From Microvirga lotononidis (GTDB lineage Bacteria > Pseudomonadota > Alphaproteobacteria > Rhizobiales > Beijerinckiaceae), in NCBI RefSeq assembly GCF_034627025.1, contig NZ_CP141048.1:3546001-3610000 (forward strand): a stretch of 64,000 nt of DNA, read 5' to 3'. A model generated the notes under the pieces. It saw nothing but the letters and a program-made list of their open reading frames with translations. It was not told the origin of the DNA and did not search any database. Each line of letters begins with the position of its first letter. Position 1 is the first letter of the stretch. Made by a program: the position numbers and the translations under genes. Of the stretch, positions 27,615 through 36,668 are shown piece after piece.

Positions 27615-29165
27615 ATGATGAGGAAGAGATTTCTACTTTCAGGCGCCATCCTGATGATGCTCACCGGCGCGGCGGCGGCCCGCGATGTGGTCGTTGCCCT
27701 GAGTTCGGATCTGCGCAGCAATACTCCGGGCGTCAACCGCGACGGCAACACCGACAGCGTCATCCTGCACATCGTGGAGGGTCTCGTCGGCTATGCCAAT
27801 AACGGCGAGGTGAAACCGCTGCTTGCCAATAGTGTCGAGATGTCACCCGACGGTCTGACCTACACGTTTCGGCTGCGCGAGAACGTAAAGTTTCACAACG
27901 GCAAAACTCTGACGGCCGACGACGTGGTCTGGAACTGGAACCGCTATATGGATCCGAAGACCAAATGGACTTGCACGGGCGATTTCAACGGCAGCCAGAA
28001 CGTCAAGGTGACGGAGGTCAAAGCGGTCGATCCCCTCACGGTGACCATGAGCCTCGACAAGCCGTCCGGCATCTTTCTCGGCCTGATGTCCCGTCCGGAA
28101 TGCGGCTACACGGGTATCATCTCGCCGGAATCAGTGGGAGCCGACGGCAGCTTCAAGGAGCCAATCGGCACGGGACCGTTCAAGTGGAGCGAGTGGAAGA
28201 AGGCCGAATATATCCGTCTGGCCAAGTTCGACGGTTACGCTTCACCCGCCAATGACGGCAAACCCGACGGTATGGTGGGATCCAAACGGCCGTTGGTGGA
28301 CGGGATCAAGTTCATGGTTATCCCGGACGCCTCCACCATCAAGGCGGGGCTCATGTCCGGCGTCCTAGATACTGCCGAGACATCGCCCGATCTGATCCCC
28401 GACTTCAAGACGAGCGACAAGGTCCAAGTGATCATCTCGCGTAACAACGGCAAGAACCTATTCTATATCCAGACGCGCGATCCGGTTTTGAGCAAGCCTG
28501 GCGTACGCCGGGCCATGGCGATGGCTCTCGATGTCGATCAGCTCGTTGCGGCGGCCTCAAATGGCACTGGTGAGGCGAATGGCTCGATGGTGGCGTCGGA
28601 CTCCGTTTATTATAACGCGGTCCAAAAGAAGCGGCTGCCCTACGATCTCGACGCCGCCAAGAAGGAGCTTGCCGCAGCCGGCTACAAGGGCGAGCCCATC
28701 ACTATTATCGCCAACAAGCGCAGCAATGTACCGAGCTTCCCTGCAGCGGTCATGGCGCAGGCGATGATGCAGCAGGTGGGCCTCAACGTGCAGATCGAGG
28801 TGCTCGATTACGCGACGCAGGTCGATCGCCGCCGCTCGGGCAACTATCAGGTCATCTCGCAATCCGTCGCGCCGCGCCTCGATCCGGCCCTGATGTACAG
28901 CTTCTATGTCGGCAACAAGGATAAGAACGCGTCGCTTATGTGGGATAATCCCAAGGCGATTGAGCTGATGAATGCAGCCTACGCGGAGATCGATCCGAAG
29001 AAGCGCCAGACGATCTTCGATCAGTTTCACGAGTTGATGCTGCAGGAAATGCCCGGGATCTTCCTCTACGATCTGGTCGATATCTGGGGCGCCACCAAGA
29101 AGCTGAAAGGTCAGCCGGTCTGGCAGTCCAACGCCCGTCTCTGGGAAGTCTCCCTCGACAATTAA
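27615..29165 (+). CDS. Solute-binding protein of dipeptide-type importer (SBP family 5), cluster A
   Basis: The start at 27615 (or 27618) follows GGGAAGAGGAT. The N-terminus MRKRFLLSGAILMMLTGAAA is a signal peptide with cleavage near AAA-RD. The mature protein has the family 5 pattern: GLVGYANNGEVKPLLANSVE, TYTFRLRENVKFHNGKTLTA, DDVVWNWNRYMDP, and later FYIQTRDPVLSKPGVRRAMA and PSFPAAVMAQAMMQQVGLNV. The C-terminus ends VWQSNARLWEVSLDN. The total of 516 residues is normal. It would deliver the substrate to the permeases encoded upstream. Unusually, the gene comes after the permease and ATPase genes. GC-rich hairpins follow it. Confidence 0.93.
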   Translation: MMRKRFLLSGAILMMLTGAAAARDVVVALSSDLRSNTPGVNRDGNTDSVILHIVEGLVGYANNGEVKPLLANSVEMSPDGLTYTFRLRENVKFHNGKTLTADDVVWNWNRYMDPKTKWTCTGDFNGSQNVKVTEVKAVDPLTVTMSLDKPSGIFLGLMSRPECGYTGIISPESVGADGSFKEPIGTGPFKWSEWKKAEYIRLAKFDGYASPANDGKPDGMVGSKRPLVDGIKFMVIPDASTIKAGLMSGVLDTAETSPDLIPDFKTSDKVQVIISRNNGKNLFYIQTRDPVLSKPGVRRAMAMALDVDQLVAAASNGTGEANGSMVASDSVYYNAVQKKRLPYDLDAAKKELAAAGYKGEPITIIANKRSNVPSFPAAVMAQAMMQQVGLNVQIEVLDYATQVDRRRSGNYQVISQSVAPRLDPALMYSFYVGNKDKNASLMWDNPKAIELMNAAYAEIDPKKRQTIFDQFHELMLQEMPGIFLYDLVDIWGATKKLKGQPVWQSNARLWEVSLDN

Positions 29166-29177
29166 GCCCGATCCATG

Positions 29178-29207
29178 CCCCGCGCCGAGACTTGTTCCGG
29201 TGCGGGG
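29178..29207 (+). terminator. GC-rich hairpin after the cluster A binding-protein gene
   Basis: CCCCGCGCCG (29178-29187) pairs with CGGTGCGGGG (29198-29207) with one G-U pair and a 10-base loop. It begins 13 bases after the stop codon. A second structure, the 20-base palindrome at 29240-29259 (GCGGAGCCGTACGGCTCCGC), stands 11 bases before the M20 peptidase start. Both probably stabilise or attenuate the mRNA between the two genes. Confidence 0.5.
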
Positions 29208-29270
29208 TCCCACACTGAAACTTCCATCCTACCACACCGGCGGAGCCGTACGGCTCCGCAAGGATACGAC

Positions 29271-30713
29271 ATGCCCGGCAGAGAACACGTCCACTCGCTT
29301 GCCTCCTTGATCGAAGACCTGAAACCTGCCTTTACGGCCATGAGCGACGAGATCTGGGACTTCGCCGAGCTGAAGTTCGACGAGCATCGTTCATCGCAAT
29401 GTCTTATCGGCATGCTGGAAAAGAATGGCTTCCGGGTTCGACGCAATGTCGCGGAGATGGAGACCGCCTTCATCGGCGAGTCCGGCAGCGGCAAGCCGGT
29501 CATTGCCTTCCTGGGCGAGTTCGACGCTCTCGCAGGGATGAGCCAGGTCGCGGGAATTGCAGAGCCCCAGCCGGCGGTCCCGGGCGGCACCGGGCATGGA
29601 TGCGGCCACAATCTGCTCGGAGTCGGATCCCTCCTGGCGGCCGTCGCCCTCGCCCGATACCTCGCGGAAAAGGGTCTTCCTGGGACCGTGCGCTACTACG
29701 GCTGCCCCGGCGAGGAGGGCGGCTCCGGCAAGACCTTCATGGTGCGGGCCGGCGCCTTCGATGATGTCGATGCCGCGCTGACCTGGCATCCGGCACCGTT
29801 CAATGGCGTCCGGTCCACCAACAATCTGGCGGTGCTCGAGTATTACTATCGATTCAAGGGCGTCGCAGCCCATGCGTCCAACAGTGCCCATCTTGGCCGC
29901 TCGGCGCTCGACGCCGTGGAACTGATGAATGTGGGCGTCAACTTCCTGCGGGAGCACATGCCGCAGGATTGCCGTGTACATTATGCGATCACTGATACCG
30001 GAGGGCGTGCCGCCAACGTCGTTCAGGCACGAGCCGAGGTGCTGTATCTCATCCGCGCGCCGGAGATGCCACAGGCCATGGCTTTGGCGGAGCGGGTCGA
30101 GAAGGTGGCCCGTGGCGCCGCGACGATGACAGAGACCGAGGTCGAGGTCGTCTTCGACACCGCTTCCACGAACCTGCTGCCCAACCTGACTCTCGAATCC
30201 GCCATGCATGACACAATGGTGGCACTGGGGCCGGTCCCCTTCGATGAGGAGGATCTCGCCTTCGCCCAGGCAATCCAGAACACTTTTACCGAGGAGGCGA
30301 TCCAGAGCAGCATCCGCCTGTACCAGGTGAAGACGGATGCCTTCTCCAATCGCATGGTTGACGGCTCGACGCCCTTGCATCTGGGCTTACGTGCCTTCGA
30401 GGGACAATCGCACTTCCGGGCCGGCTCCACCGATGTGGGCGATGTGAGCTGGGTGACCCCGACGGCGCAATGTTGGGCCCCCGCCTGGGCAATCGGAACC
30501 AACCCGCACACATGGCAGGTGGTCGCCCAGGGCCGTAGCCCTGCAGCCCACAAAGCAATGATCCACGCAGCCAAGACCTTGGCTGCCACGGGCTTGAGCC
30601 TGTTCACCTCCGAGGATTTACGGCAGCAAGCCACCGCCGAGTGGCGCGAGAAGACCCGAGGCAAACCCTATGTCTGCCCAATCCCGCCCCATGTCCGTCC
30701 CAAGCGGTTCTGA
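29271..30713 (+). CDS. M20-family metallopeptidase, p-aminobenzoyl-glutamate hydrolase (AbgB)-like
   Basis: The ATG at 29271 after AAGGATACGAC gives 480 residues. The zinc-binding features of the M20 family are present: GEFDALAGM, then PGGTGHGCGHNLLGVGSLLA with the histidines, GCPGEEGGSGKTFMVRAG with the catalytic glutamates, WHPAPFNGV, and near the end SHFRAGSTDVGDVSWVTPTA and GTNPHTWQ. The dimerisation domain lies about 185-305 (FKGVAAHASNSAHLGRSALD). This motif set is that of the AbgB branch rather than of carboxypeptidase G2. It would hydrolyse an N-acyl amino acid or aminoacyl amide in the cytoplasm, fitting its place behind an importer and a second hydrolase. Confidence 0.9.
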   Translation: MPGREHVHSLASLIEDLKPAFTAMSDEIWDFAELKFDEHRSSQCLIGMLEKNGFRVRRNVAEMETAFIGESGSGKPVIAFLGEFDALAGMSQVAGIAEPQPAVPGGTGHGCGHNLLGVGSLLAAVALARYLAEKGLPGTVRYYGCPGEEGGSGKTFMVRAGAFDDVDAALTWHPAPFNGVRSTNNLAVLEYYYRFKGVAAHASNSAHLGRSALDAVELMNVGVNFLREHMPQDCRVHYAITDTGGRAANVVQARAEVLYLIRAPEMPQAMALAERVEKVARGAATMTETEVEVVFDTASTNLLPNLTLESAMHDTMVALGPVPFDEEDLAFAQAIQNTFTEEAIQSSIRLYQVKTDAFSNRMVDGSTPLHLGLRAFEGQSHFRAGSTDVGDVSWVTPTAQCWAPAWAIGTNPHTWQVVAQGRSPAAHKAMIHAAKTLAATGLSLFTSEDLRQQATAEWREKTRGKPYVCPIPPHVRPKRF

Positions 30714-30921
30714 GGATAGTCGACCATACGATCGAGATTACGCGTACGATTATCCGTCAAGAGAATTACTTCCGCGATGCAACCCGGTCGAAGAGGGAGG
30801 GTCACTCACATCAGACGATCCTCTTAAAGGAGGCGCCACATGGAGAGTTCATTCTTGATGCGGTTGACGATCTAAACCAACCGAATCTGACAACATCTGA
30901 GACACCAAAAGGGCCAAGCTG

Positions 30922-32160
30922 TTACATCGAGATTCGAGGGGAAATGGGCCGGCGCGAAATCCGGTCAGCCACTTGAATGGCTGACAGAAGACTCAGTCCC
31001 GTGTGATAGCCTGGATCGAGGTCTGGCGTTGCCGGAACGAAATCAACCGGTCCGTCCATAGTCAGGGTCTGGTAGGCGACGGAACCCCGCCAGTAGTGCT
31101 TGAAGAATGCACGGTCCGCTTGCTTCCAGATGTTCAGAACGTCGCCGTCACCAGTTATGGCAAAGCACAAGGCCGCAGATCGAATGGTTTCGGGCAAAGA
31201 CCACCATGGGTAGTAGGGGCTTAAGCAGTTGCCGGTCGCAGCTGAAACCGATAGGCAAAGGCCGGGTCCAGCGAAGCCGCGCGTAAAGGAGGAGCTCAGC
31301 ACTGACTGAAGCTGCTGCACCAAAGCTGGTTCGGCGCTGCCTTGCAGATGGTCCAGCGCGAAGCCCACGAACTCGATGGCATGCCCGACATTGCATGTAT
31401 CCGTTCCCGGGACATTGCGCAAAAGGCCGTTCTCCGAATCAAGATGACGTTCGAGAACATGGGTGATGAAGCGATCTGCGAAGGCGGAATGCTCGCTCCG
31501 CCCAATGCGGCGGAGAAGGCCCGCTGCGCCAAGAAGGATCATCCGCGGCCCGAAATCCTCAGGCTCATCCAAAGCGGTGTGGAGCGAGAGGTGACGGCGC
31601 TCGTCCATCTGGAATCGCTGCTTCTCGATCGCATCGACAACCATGGCTAGATAAGTGAGATGCTCTGGAACGTCCGCCGGAGCATAGCGCGCTGCCCCAG
31701 CGAGAAGACCTTTGGCTAAGAAAGCATCGGAGTAGGTGAACACCCCGTCCGCTGCAGCCTGCTGGTGCAGCATGCCGTCGGAACTCACATAGACGGGGTT
31801 CAGGTTGCCGTCGTAGCAGAAATAGCCGTGTCCATCCCGGCGCTGCAGATCCCGGAGTGCATGATAGAGAGGAATACCTGCCTCATCGAGTTCGGCGGAC
31901 AGAGAAGGTTCCTCTGCCTCGAAAAACTCCGCATGGGTTGCAACTGCCTCAAGCCCGCGGCCTTGGATCCAACCATAGATGTAGGCGGGGCCACGGATCC
32001 CATCGGCATCTCCATAATCCGCGAGGCTCAGACTGTTGACCTTGGTATTGAGAAACGCGCCGGCGAGACGTGGGCGGGCGAGCATCCAACGTAAGGTCGC
32101 CGCATTGGCCTGCACGTAGCGGGCACGCGCATCTATCATCAAGAAGTCGGATCTGTTCAT
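30922..32160 (-). CDS. AGE-family (N-acylglucosamine 2-epimerase-like) protein, cluster B
   Basis: The 412-residue protein is an (alpha/alpha)6-barrel type protein. Visible AGE features are GRGLEAVATHAEFF, the stretch VFTYSDAFLAKGLLAGAARY, RNVPGTDTCNVGHAIEFVGF with H260 and E263 of the GHxxE motif, and a late PGYHTGLSLL with a histidine. These fit the catalytic histidine pair of sugar epimerases and isomerases. It starts in an ATGA overlap with the permease gene at 32157 and is the last gene of the LacI-controlled importer operon. It probably converts the imported amino sugar or a derivative. Whether it acts on N-acetylmannosamine, mannose or another sugar cannot be told. Confidence 0.78.
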   Translation of the reverse strand: MNRSDFLMIDARARYVQANAATLRWMLARPRLAGAFLNTKVNSLSLADYGDADGIRGPAYIYGWIQGRGLEAVATHAEFFEAEEPSLSAELDEAGIPLYHALRDLQRRDGHGYFCYDGNLNPVYVSSDGMLHQQAAADGVFTYSDAFLAKGLLAGAARYAPADVPEHLTYLAMVVDAIEKQRFQMDERRHLSLHTALDEPEDFGPRMILLGAAGLLRRIGRSEHSAFADRFITHVLERHLDSENGLLRNVPGTDTCNVGHAIEFVGFALDHLQGSAEPALVQQLQSVLSSSFTRGFAGPGLCLSVSAATGNCLSPYYPWWSLPETIRSAALCFAITGDGDVLNIWKQADRAFFKHYWRGSVAYQTLTMDGPVDFVPATPDLDPGYHTGLSLLSAIQVADRISRRPISPRISM

Positions 32161-33029
32161 TCCTTCAGTCCTGTGCTCGCCACACCCTGTACGAAGTTCC
32201 GGCGCAGCAGGACGAACAATGTAATACTCGGTATAAGGACCACCGCGGAGGCTGCGCTCAGCCGTCCAAGATCAACCGTGAAGCCGGTCTGAAACAGAGC
32301 AAGCCCCACCTCGATCGTGTAGCTGTCCCGGGTCGTTGCTACGATCAAAGGCCAAGCGAAGGCGGTCCAGGCCTGGAAGAAGGCCAGTACTCCAAGGGCC
32401 CCGAGGGCGCCGCGCAGGAGAGGGAGAACGATGCGCCAGAAGATCCAGAACTCTCCTGCTCCATCGATCCTGGCGGCCTCCAGCAGTTCGTCTGGGATGG
32501 AGTGAATCACGTTCTGTCGGATGAGAAAGATGCCGAAGCTCATCACGAGGTAGCCCAGCAGCAACCCCCAGGTAGAGTTCAGGATGCCGAGCGCCTTCGC
32601 CTGGAAGTAAAGCGGGATCATGTAGACCTCGAACGGAACAATGGCCGTGGCGAGGATGATCGCAAAGAACACGTTGAGCACGCGATAGCGAAACTTTCCC
32701 AGGATGTAGCCAGTAATCGCCGACGTCGCAAGAATGCAGACAGTAGAGAGAAGCGAGAACAGGATACTGTTCCCGATCCAACGCAGCAGCGGCGTGTCGG
32801 ACAGGACCGCCCTGAAATTCCGGACGGTTGGATCATCCGGAATGATCGTCGGTGGCCAAGCCAGCATCTCTTGTGGCGTCTTAAATGCATTAGAGACGAG
32901 GAAGACCAAGGGCAGGATCATCAACAGGCAGACGGCCGTCAGGACCGCATCGATCGCGATGTTGATCAAGCGCTCCTTTGTACGGCGGGACATACCGCGG
33001 CTCGTCGTATTCTCGAGGAGAGGTCTCAT
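32157..33029 (-). CDS. Carbohydrate ABC transporter permease (MalG/UgpE-like), cluster B
   Basis: The 290-residue protein has six membrane helices. It begins RTKERLINIAIDAVLTAVCL and shows TPQEMLAWPPTIIPD, the periplasmic loop typical of MalG-type permeases. The EAA motif reads DELLEAARIDGAGEFWIFWR, followed by LPLLRGALGALGVLAFFQAW. The C-terminus ends RRNFVQGVASTGLKE, a canonical end of this family. It overlaps the upstream permease gene and the downstream AGE gene by four bases each. It works with the MalF-type subunit encoded upstream. No matching ATPase gene is in the cluster, so a shared MsiK/UgpC-type ATPase elsewhere is likely. Confidence 0.94.
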   Translation of the reverse strand: MRPLLENTTSRGMSRRTKERLINIAIDAVLTAVCLLMILPLVFLVSNAFKTPQEMLAWPPTIIPDDPTVRNFRAVLSDTPLLRWIGNSILFSLLSTVCILATSAITGYILGKFRYRVLNVFFAIILATAIVPFEVYMIPLYFQAKALGILNSTWGLLLGYLVMSFGIFLIRQNVIHSIPDELLEAARIDGAGEFWIFWRIVLPLLRGALGALGVLAFFQAWTAFAWPLIVATTRDSYTIEVGLALFQTGFTVDLGRLSAASAVVLIPSITLFVLLRRNFVQGVASTGLKE

Positions 33030-33922
33030 GAGCGGCCCTTCTCCCGCAGCATCCTGAATTGAACTAGAGTCAGGATCAAAACGATCCCCAATAGCACCAC
33101 TGCCTCCGAGGCAGCGTAGCCAACGCGGTAGTTTCGAAAGCTGTTCTCAAGCATGTCGAGTACCAGAACGCGCACCTGTCGTCCCGGCGCGCCTTGGGCA
33201 TCAGAGGCCAGCACGAAGGCCTGGGCGTAGACGTTGAAGCCTGATACCAGCGTGACAACGGAAACGTATAGCGTGATCGGCTTGAGCAGAGGTACAGAAA
33301 GATGCCAGAAGCGCTGAGGGGCTGACGCGCCGTCAAGCTCGGCCGCCTCGTATAGCGAGGTCGGTAAGCTCTTGAAACCTACAAGGTAGATAATGACCGC
33401 ATAACCAAGAGCCTGCCATGAGCAGAGAACAATGACGCATAACACTGAGAGGACCGGATCGAAAAGCCACGATCTTGGTGCGAATCCAACGCTGGTTAGT
33501 AGCGCATTCAGCGGACCGAGACGGGCGTCGAAGATCCACTTCCATGCCATGGCAGCGGGAACGAGCGATACGACATGCGGAATGAAGATCGCGGCCTCAT
33601 AAAAGCCGGCAAGACGCGAGCGGGTGCGGTGATAAATGAGAGCAGCCAGCACCAATGCCAGCGGGATGGTGATGAGCAGGACGCCAAATGCAATGATGGT
33701 CGTATTGAGGAGCGCTTCCCTGAACAACGGATCACTGGCGAGTTCCTCGAAATTCGCAAATCCGATGAAGGGCTTGTTCTTCGATAAGATGTCCCACTTG
33801 TGCAGGCTCAGGCGCAGGGTATCGCCAATGGGATAGATCCGAACAAAAGCGAAGATCGCCAATGTCGGCAGAAGCGCGAGGAGCGCGAACATCCATCTTT
33901 TACGCTGCACCGGATACCTCAC
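33026..33922 (-). CDS. Carbohydrate ABC transporter permease (MalF/UgpA-like), cluster B
   Basis: I chose the GTG at 33922, which has GGAG seven bases upstream; a longer frame would start inside a hairpin at 33931-33956. The protein then has 298 residues. The N-terminus KRWMFALLALLPTLAIFAFV with RIYPIGDTLRLSLHKWDIL is typical. EAA motif: TSLYEAAELDGASAPQRFWH. The end LGIVLILTLVQFRMLREKGR is that of a UgpA-type protein. It is translationally coupled to the next permease by an ATGA overlap. It belongs to the amino-sugar import operon led by the binding-protein gene at 35304. Confidence 0.93.
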   Translation of the reverse strand: MRYPVQRKRWMFALLALLPTLAIFAFVRIYPIGDTLRLSLHKWDILSKNKPFIGFANFEELASDPLFREALLNTTIIAFGVLLITIPLALVLAALIYHRTRSRLAGFYEAAIFIPHVVSLVPAAMAWKWIFDARLGPLNALLTSVGFAPRSWLFDPVLSVLCVIVLCSWQALGYAVIIYLVGFKSLPTSLYEAAELDGASAPQRFWHLSVPLLKPITLYVSVVTLVSGFNVYAQAFVLASDAQGAPGRQVRVLVLDMLENSFRNYRVGYAASEAVVLLGIVLILTLVQFRMLREKGRS

Positions 33923-33930
33923 TAAACTCC

Positions 33931-33956
33931 GTCCGGTGCACGCTCGTGCACCGGAC
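33931..33956 (-). terminator. Perfect 12-bp intercistronic hairpin after the sugar-binding-protein gene
   Basis: GTCCGGTGCACG (33931-33942) pairs exactly with CGTGCACCGGAC (33945-33956). It sits in the 56-base gap between the binding-protein stop and the permease start. Such structures usually raise the level of the binding protein relative to the permeases by protecting its mRNA end. Confidence 0.65.
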
Positions 33957-33978
33957 GCAAGGCCCAACGGAGCCGGGG

Positions 33979-35304
33979 CTACTTCCCAAGAAGACCTTCG
34001 CGGCGAAGGATCTGGTTGGTCTCATCCGCAGCCGATTTGAGGAAGGCATCGATAGCCGTATCATCTTTGGCAAGCGACGCATTGCGGAAGGCGTTGGTAA
34101 GCTGGGCGGCCAAACGCGTCAGCACCTCTTCGATCGGTCCGATTGAGGGCAAGGTAAAGAACTTGTAGTCCTTCGGGTAGTTCACAAAAGCGCCGAACGC
34201 CGGAGACGTGCTGGTCACGCTGGAATAGTCAACTCCGGAGCGGTTCGGCAGCCACCCGACGTTCTTGAGAAGCCATGTCAGGTTCTCGGGCTCGTTGGTG
34301 GCCATAACAAAGTCCCAGGCCGCCTTGGCGTCCGCGCCCTCGGCCTTCACATAAAGATTGGTCGGCAGAGCAATAGAGCCGCGGGGCAAAGGGGCGGTAG
34401 CGTAGGTGAGGTTAGGAGCCTTGGAGGCAATGTCGCCGATTACCCAGGATTCGCGGATGAACATGGCGGTCTGCCCACGTTCAAAGGCCTCTGCATCGGC
34501 CGGCATCTCTGGCGTGACGGTCTTGAGGACGTGCACGTTCTGCAGGTACTGCTTAAGCGTCGCACGGCCGGCCTCATTGGCGTAATTGGCGCGCCACTTC
34601 CCGTCGGCTGTTGGCTCAAGGACCGAGCCACCATATTGGAATAGATTGATCCAGAACTTCTCGGCAATGCCTTGCCCACCGCCGGTCAGGCGCAGACTCC
34701 AGCCGGAAACCGTTGGATTGCCGTCGGCCCCCCGCTTCGTCAATTTCTCGGCGTACTGGGTGTACTCCTCCATCGTTTTGGGCGGCGTGCTCAGTCCTGC
34801 CTCTTTGAACATATCGGTATTGTAATACAGAGCCGCCTGTCCGCGGAACAGGGGAACACCATAGACCGCACCTTCAAAGCTCGCGTTCGATGTGAAAAAC
34901 TCGTCGAAGTTGGCCTTTTCCTTGACGAAGTTGGCCACGGCGTCGGGAGCCTTGGGCAGGAGGTCATTTTCGATATAGCGGCGCACCGTAGAGCCTTGGA
35001 GCTCGATCACGGTTGCGCCAGCGACGCCAGACGTAAGACCCAGCGCGATGCGCTTCTCATGCTCACGGAGAGCGATGGCCTCGACCTTGACGTTGAGGTT
35101 CGGGTTCTTGGCTTTGAGGCCTTGGGCCACATGCTCATAGAACGGCGCCATTTCTGGATAGCCGCTCCAGACGGTGACCGTCTGCGCTGACGCGGCGCAA
35201 AGCCCGCCAAGCATGAACGCTCCAAAGGCTGAGCCGAGCAAAGCCGCGCGGACCAGACGCCGCTCTAGTGCAGTTGTGGTGGCAGAATTCAGCGCGTCGA
35301 TCAT
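33979..35304 (-). CDS. Sugar-binding protein of carbohydrate ABC importer (SBP family 1), cluster B
   Basis: The 441-residue precursor has a signal peptide (VRAALLGSAFGAFMLGGLCA, cleavage near ASA-QT). The mature part shows the family 1 pattern: TVTVWSGYPEMAPFYEHVAQ, VGLPLFRGQAALYYNTDMFK-like FEGAVYGVPLFRGQAALYYN, KEAGLSTPPKTMEEYTQYAE and the FERGQTAMFIRESW segment. The end ILRREGLLGK is usual. AGGGGAACGGG precedes the ATG. It is the first gene of the importer operon, and the palindrome GCAACCGGTTGC lies about 55 bases upstream. The ligand is probably an amino sugar, judged from the NagA and NagB genes of the same regulon. Confidence 0.94.
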   Translation of the reverse strand: MIDALNSATTTALERRLVRAALLGSAFGAFMLGGLCAASAQTVTVWSGYPEMAPFYEHVAQGLKAKNPNLNVKVEAIALREHEKRIALGLTSGVAGATVIELQGSTVRRYIENDLLPKAPDAVANFVKEKANFDEFFTSNASFEGAVYGVPLFRGQAALYYNTDMFKEAGLSTPPKTMEEYTQYAEKLTKRGADGNPTVSGWSLRLTGGGQGIAEKFWINLFQYGGSVLEPTADGKWRANYANEAGRATLKQYLQNVHVLKTVTPEMPADAEAFERGQTAMFIRESWVIGDIASKAPNLTYATAPLPRGSIALPTNLYVKAEGADAKAAWDFVMATNEPENLTWLLKNVGWLPNRSGVDYSSVTSTSPAFGAFVNYPKDYKFFTLPSIGPIEEVLTRLAAQLTNAFRNASLAKDDTAIDAFLKSAADETNQILRREGLLGK

Positions 35305-35345
35305 CCCGTTCCCCTGGTTTTATGGTGTCGAAGCTGGCAATCGGC

Positions 35346-35374
35346 AGGTTGTCATGCAACCGGTTGCGGGTCAA
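35346..35374 (-). promoter_or_regulatory. LacI-type operator in the promoter of the sugar importer operon
   Basis: The perfect palindrome GCAACCGGTTGC is at 35356-35367. On the minus strand it is preceded by TTGACC (35369-35374), a good -35 element. A weak -10 lies near 35346-35351. The palindrome would thus fall inside the spacer, as at 39437-39465 where the same 12 bases recur. The likely ligand is the LacI-family regulator at 39565. Confidence 0.75.
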
Positions 35375-35414
35375 GCAGCCACCGATGGGCGGGTAGGTGC
35401 CTCACCCGCTCAAG

Positions 35415-36668
35415 TCAGGCCGTTCTCCGAGGCAGGAGTGCAATTGCCGCTTCGGCCAGAGCCTCGGCCGATCCGGAGGCGAAGGTTGCCGCCTGGCCAT
35501 AGTAGCGGTGTGCCTCGTCAACTTCATACCCACCGAACGCATATTCCGACGCTGGAGGGATGTAGCCGGGGTTGTCTTCCGCAAAGCCAATGATGAAACT
35601 CGGTTTGTGGGATATGCTCTGGCGGATCTGCAGCGCCGTCTCTGCAAAGATCTCTCCCGGAAGGGCAACGATTGGTACTCCTCCCCAGTTCAAAACCGAG
35701 ACGCGCGCCTCAACTGGTTCTAGAGGGTGCCCTGCTATCTCGGTTGCCCAGGTAATCCAGTGGCTAAGCAGCGCTGCGCGAGCCGGATCCGCAGTCTCCC
35801 GCTCGCGATGCCACCGCTGCGCCAAGGCCTCTGGGGCCTCCATCTCGCGGCGCTCCAAACCTAGATTTAGGATGCGGTTCGCCACTGAGGCGTGCTCTTC
35901 CAGGGGGGCCTCGACGGCTTGACAAGCCGCGTCGGCAATCCGCTCACCATAAGCCTGCGCAGACTCGAAGCTGCGATAGGTGCTGGATGTGAGACTGATG
36001 GAATCGTGTGCCGAGTGACCCGTATTGGCATCCCCCGCGCAACCAGTGAGAAACAAGGCCATGGCGCCGGGATTGGCGGCTTCAAGGCGCTTGCGCACAT
36101 AGTGTGGGTAATCGGCCGTCCAAAGCCGGTTGTCGGCACCGAGCACCACCGGGTGGCACGCATAAGCCGTGATCACCGCAATGAGACCGCCGGCAGCGTC
36201 GTGGATGCGCAGAACCGGCAAAGAAGAATCGACTATACCCTCAGTATGGCGGCGGTTTCGAGCCACTCCGGGGTCCTTGCCCCATCCGGCAGTCAGACGC
36301 GCGGGCCGGGTGGACGCTGCCGCCTGGTTGATCGCGTGTACACATGAAGCTTCCAGACGCTCAAGATAGGCCGTGTCGGTCTGTCGGTTCAGGCGCCCCG
36401 TCATGGAAACTGGGCCGCCATGCGTATGCAGCGCCGTGACGACCACACGGTCGGCGGGCAATACGCATTGTTCTCGGATGCGCCGTGACATGTCACCATG
36501 AAGGCCGATTACGTCGGCAACCAGGAGGGCGGTGTCCTCCACCACGATGGCACGTGCTGTAAGCGGATCATGGGCGCCGAGCGCAGGCTGACTGCGAGCC
36601 GCAAATCCCGCGAGAGCAAGGCCTGCTGGGGGCGTGATGTCCACAAGGGCGGTTCCAGCGCGGATCAT
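35415..36668 (-). CDS. Neutral/alkaline ceramidase-like hydrolase, cluster B
   Basis: The 417-residue protein begins MIRAGTALVDITPPAGLALA, followed by FAARSQPALGAHDPLTARAI, VVVTALHTHGGPVSM and LFLTGCAGDANTGHS. These are the signatures of the N-terminal domain of neutral/alkaline non-lysosomal ceramidases, with histidines that bind zinc. It has no signal peptide and lacks the C-terminal immunoglobulin-like domain, so it is a shorter cytoplasmic relative. It overlaps nagA by four bases and is the last gene of the operon that begins with nagB. In this setting an amide on an N-acyl amino sugar is a more likely target than ceramide. That is inference. Confidence 0.82.
   Translation of the reverse strand: MIRAGTALVDITPPAGLALAGFAARSQPALGAHDPLTARAIVVEDTALLVADVIGLHGDMSRRIREQCVLPADRVVVTALHTHGGPVSMTGRLNRQTDTAYLERLEASCVHAINQAAASTRPARLTAGWGKDPGVARNRRHTEGIVDSSLPVLRIHDAAGGLIAVITAYACHPVVLGADNRLWTADYPHYVRKRLEAANPGAMALFLTGCAGDANTGHSAHDSISLTSSTYRSFESAQAYGERIADAACQAVEAPLEEHASVANRILNLGLERREMEAPEALAQRWHRERETADPARAALLSHWITWATEIAGHPLEPVEARVSVLNWGGVPIVALPGEIFAETALQIRQSISHKPSFIIGFAEDNPGYIPPASEYAFGGYEVDEAHRYYGQAATFASGSAEALAEAAIALLPRRTA

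Noticed and set aside
35355..35368. Palindrome considered as a restriction or recombination site
   Set aside because: The second exact copy between -35 and -10 of the nagB promoter, next to a LacI gene, explains it better as an operator.
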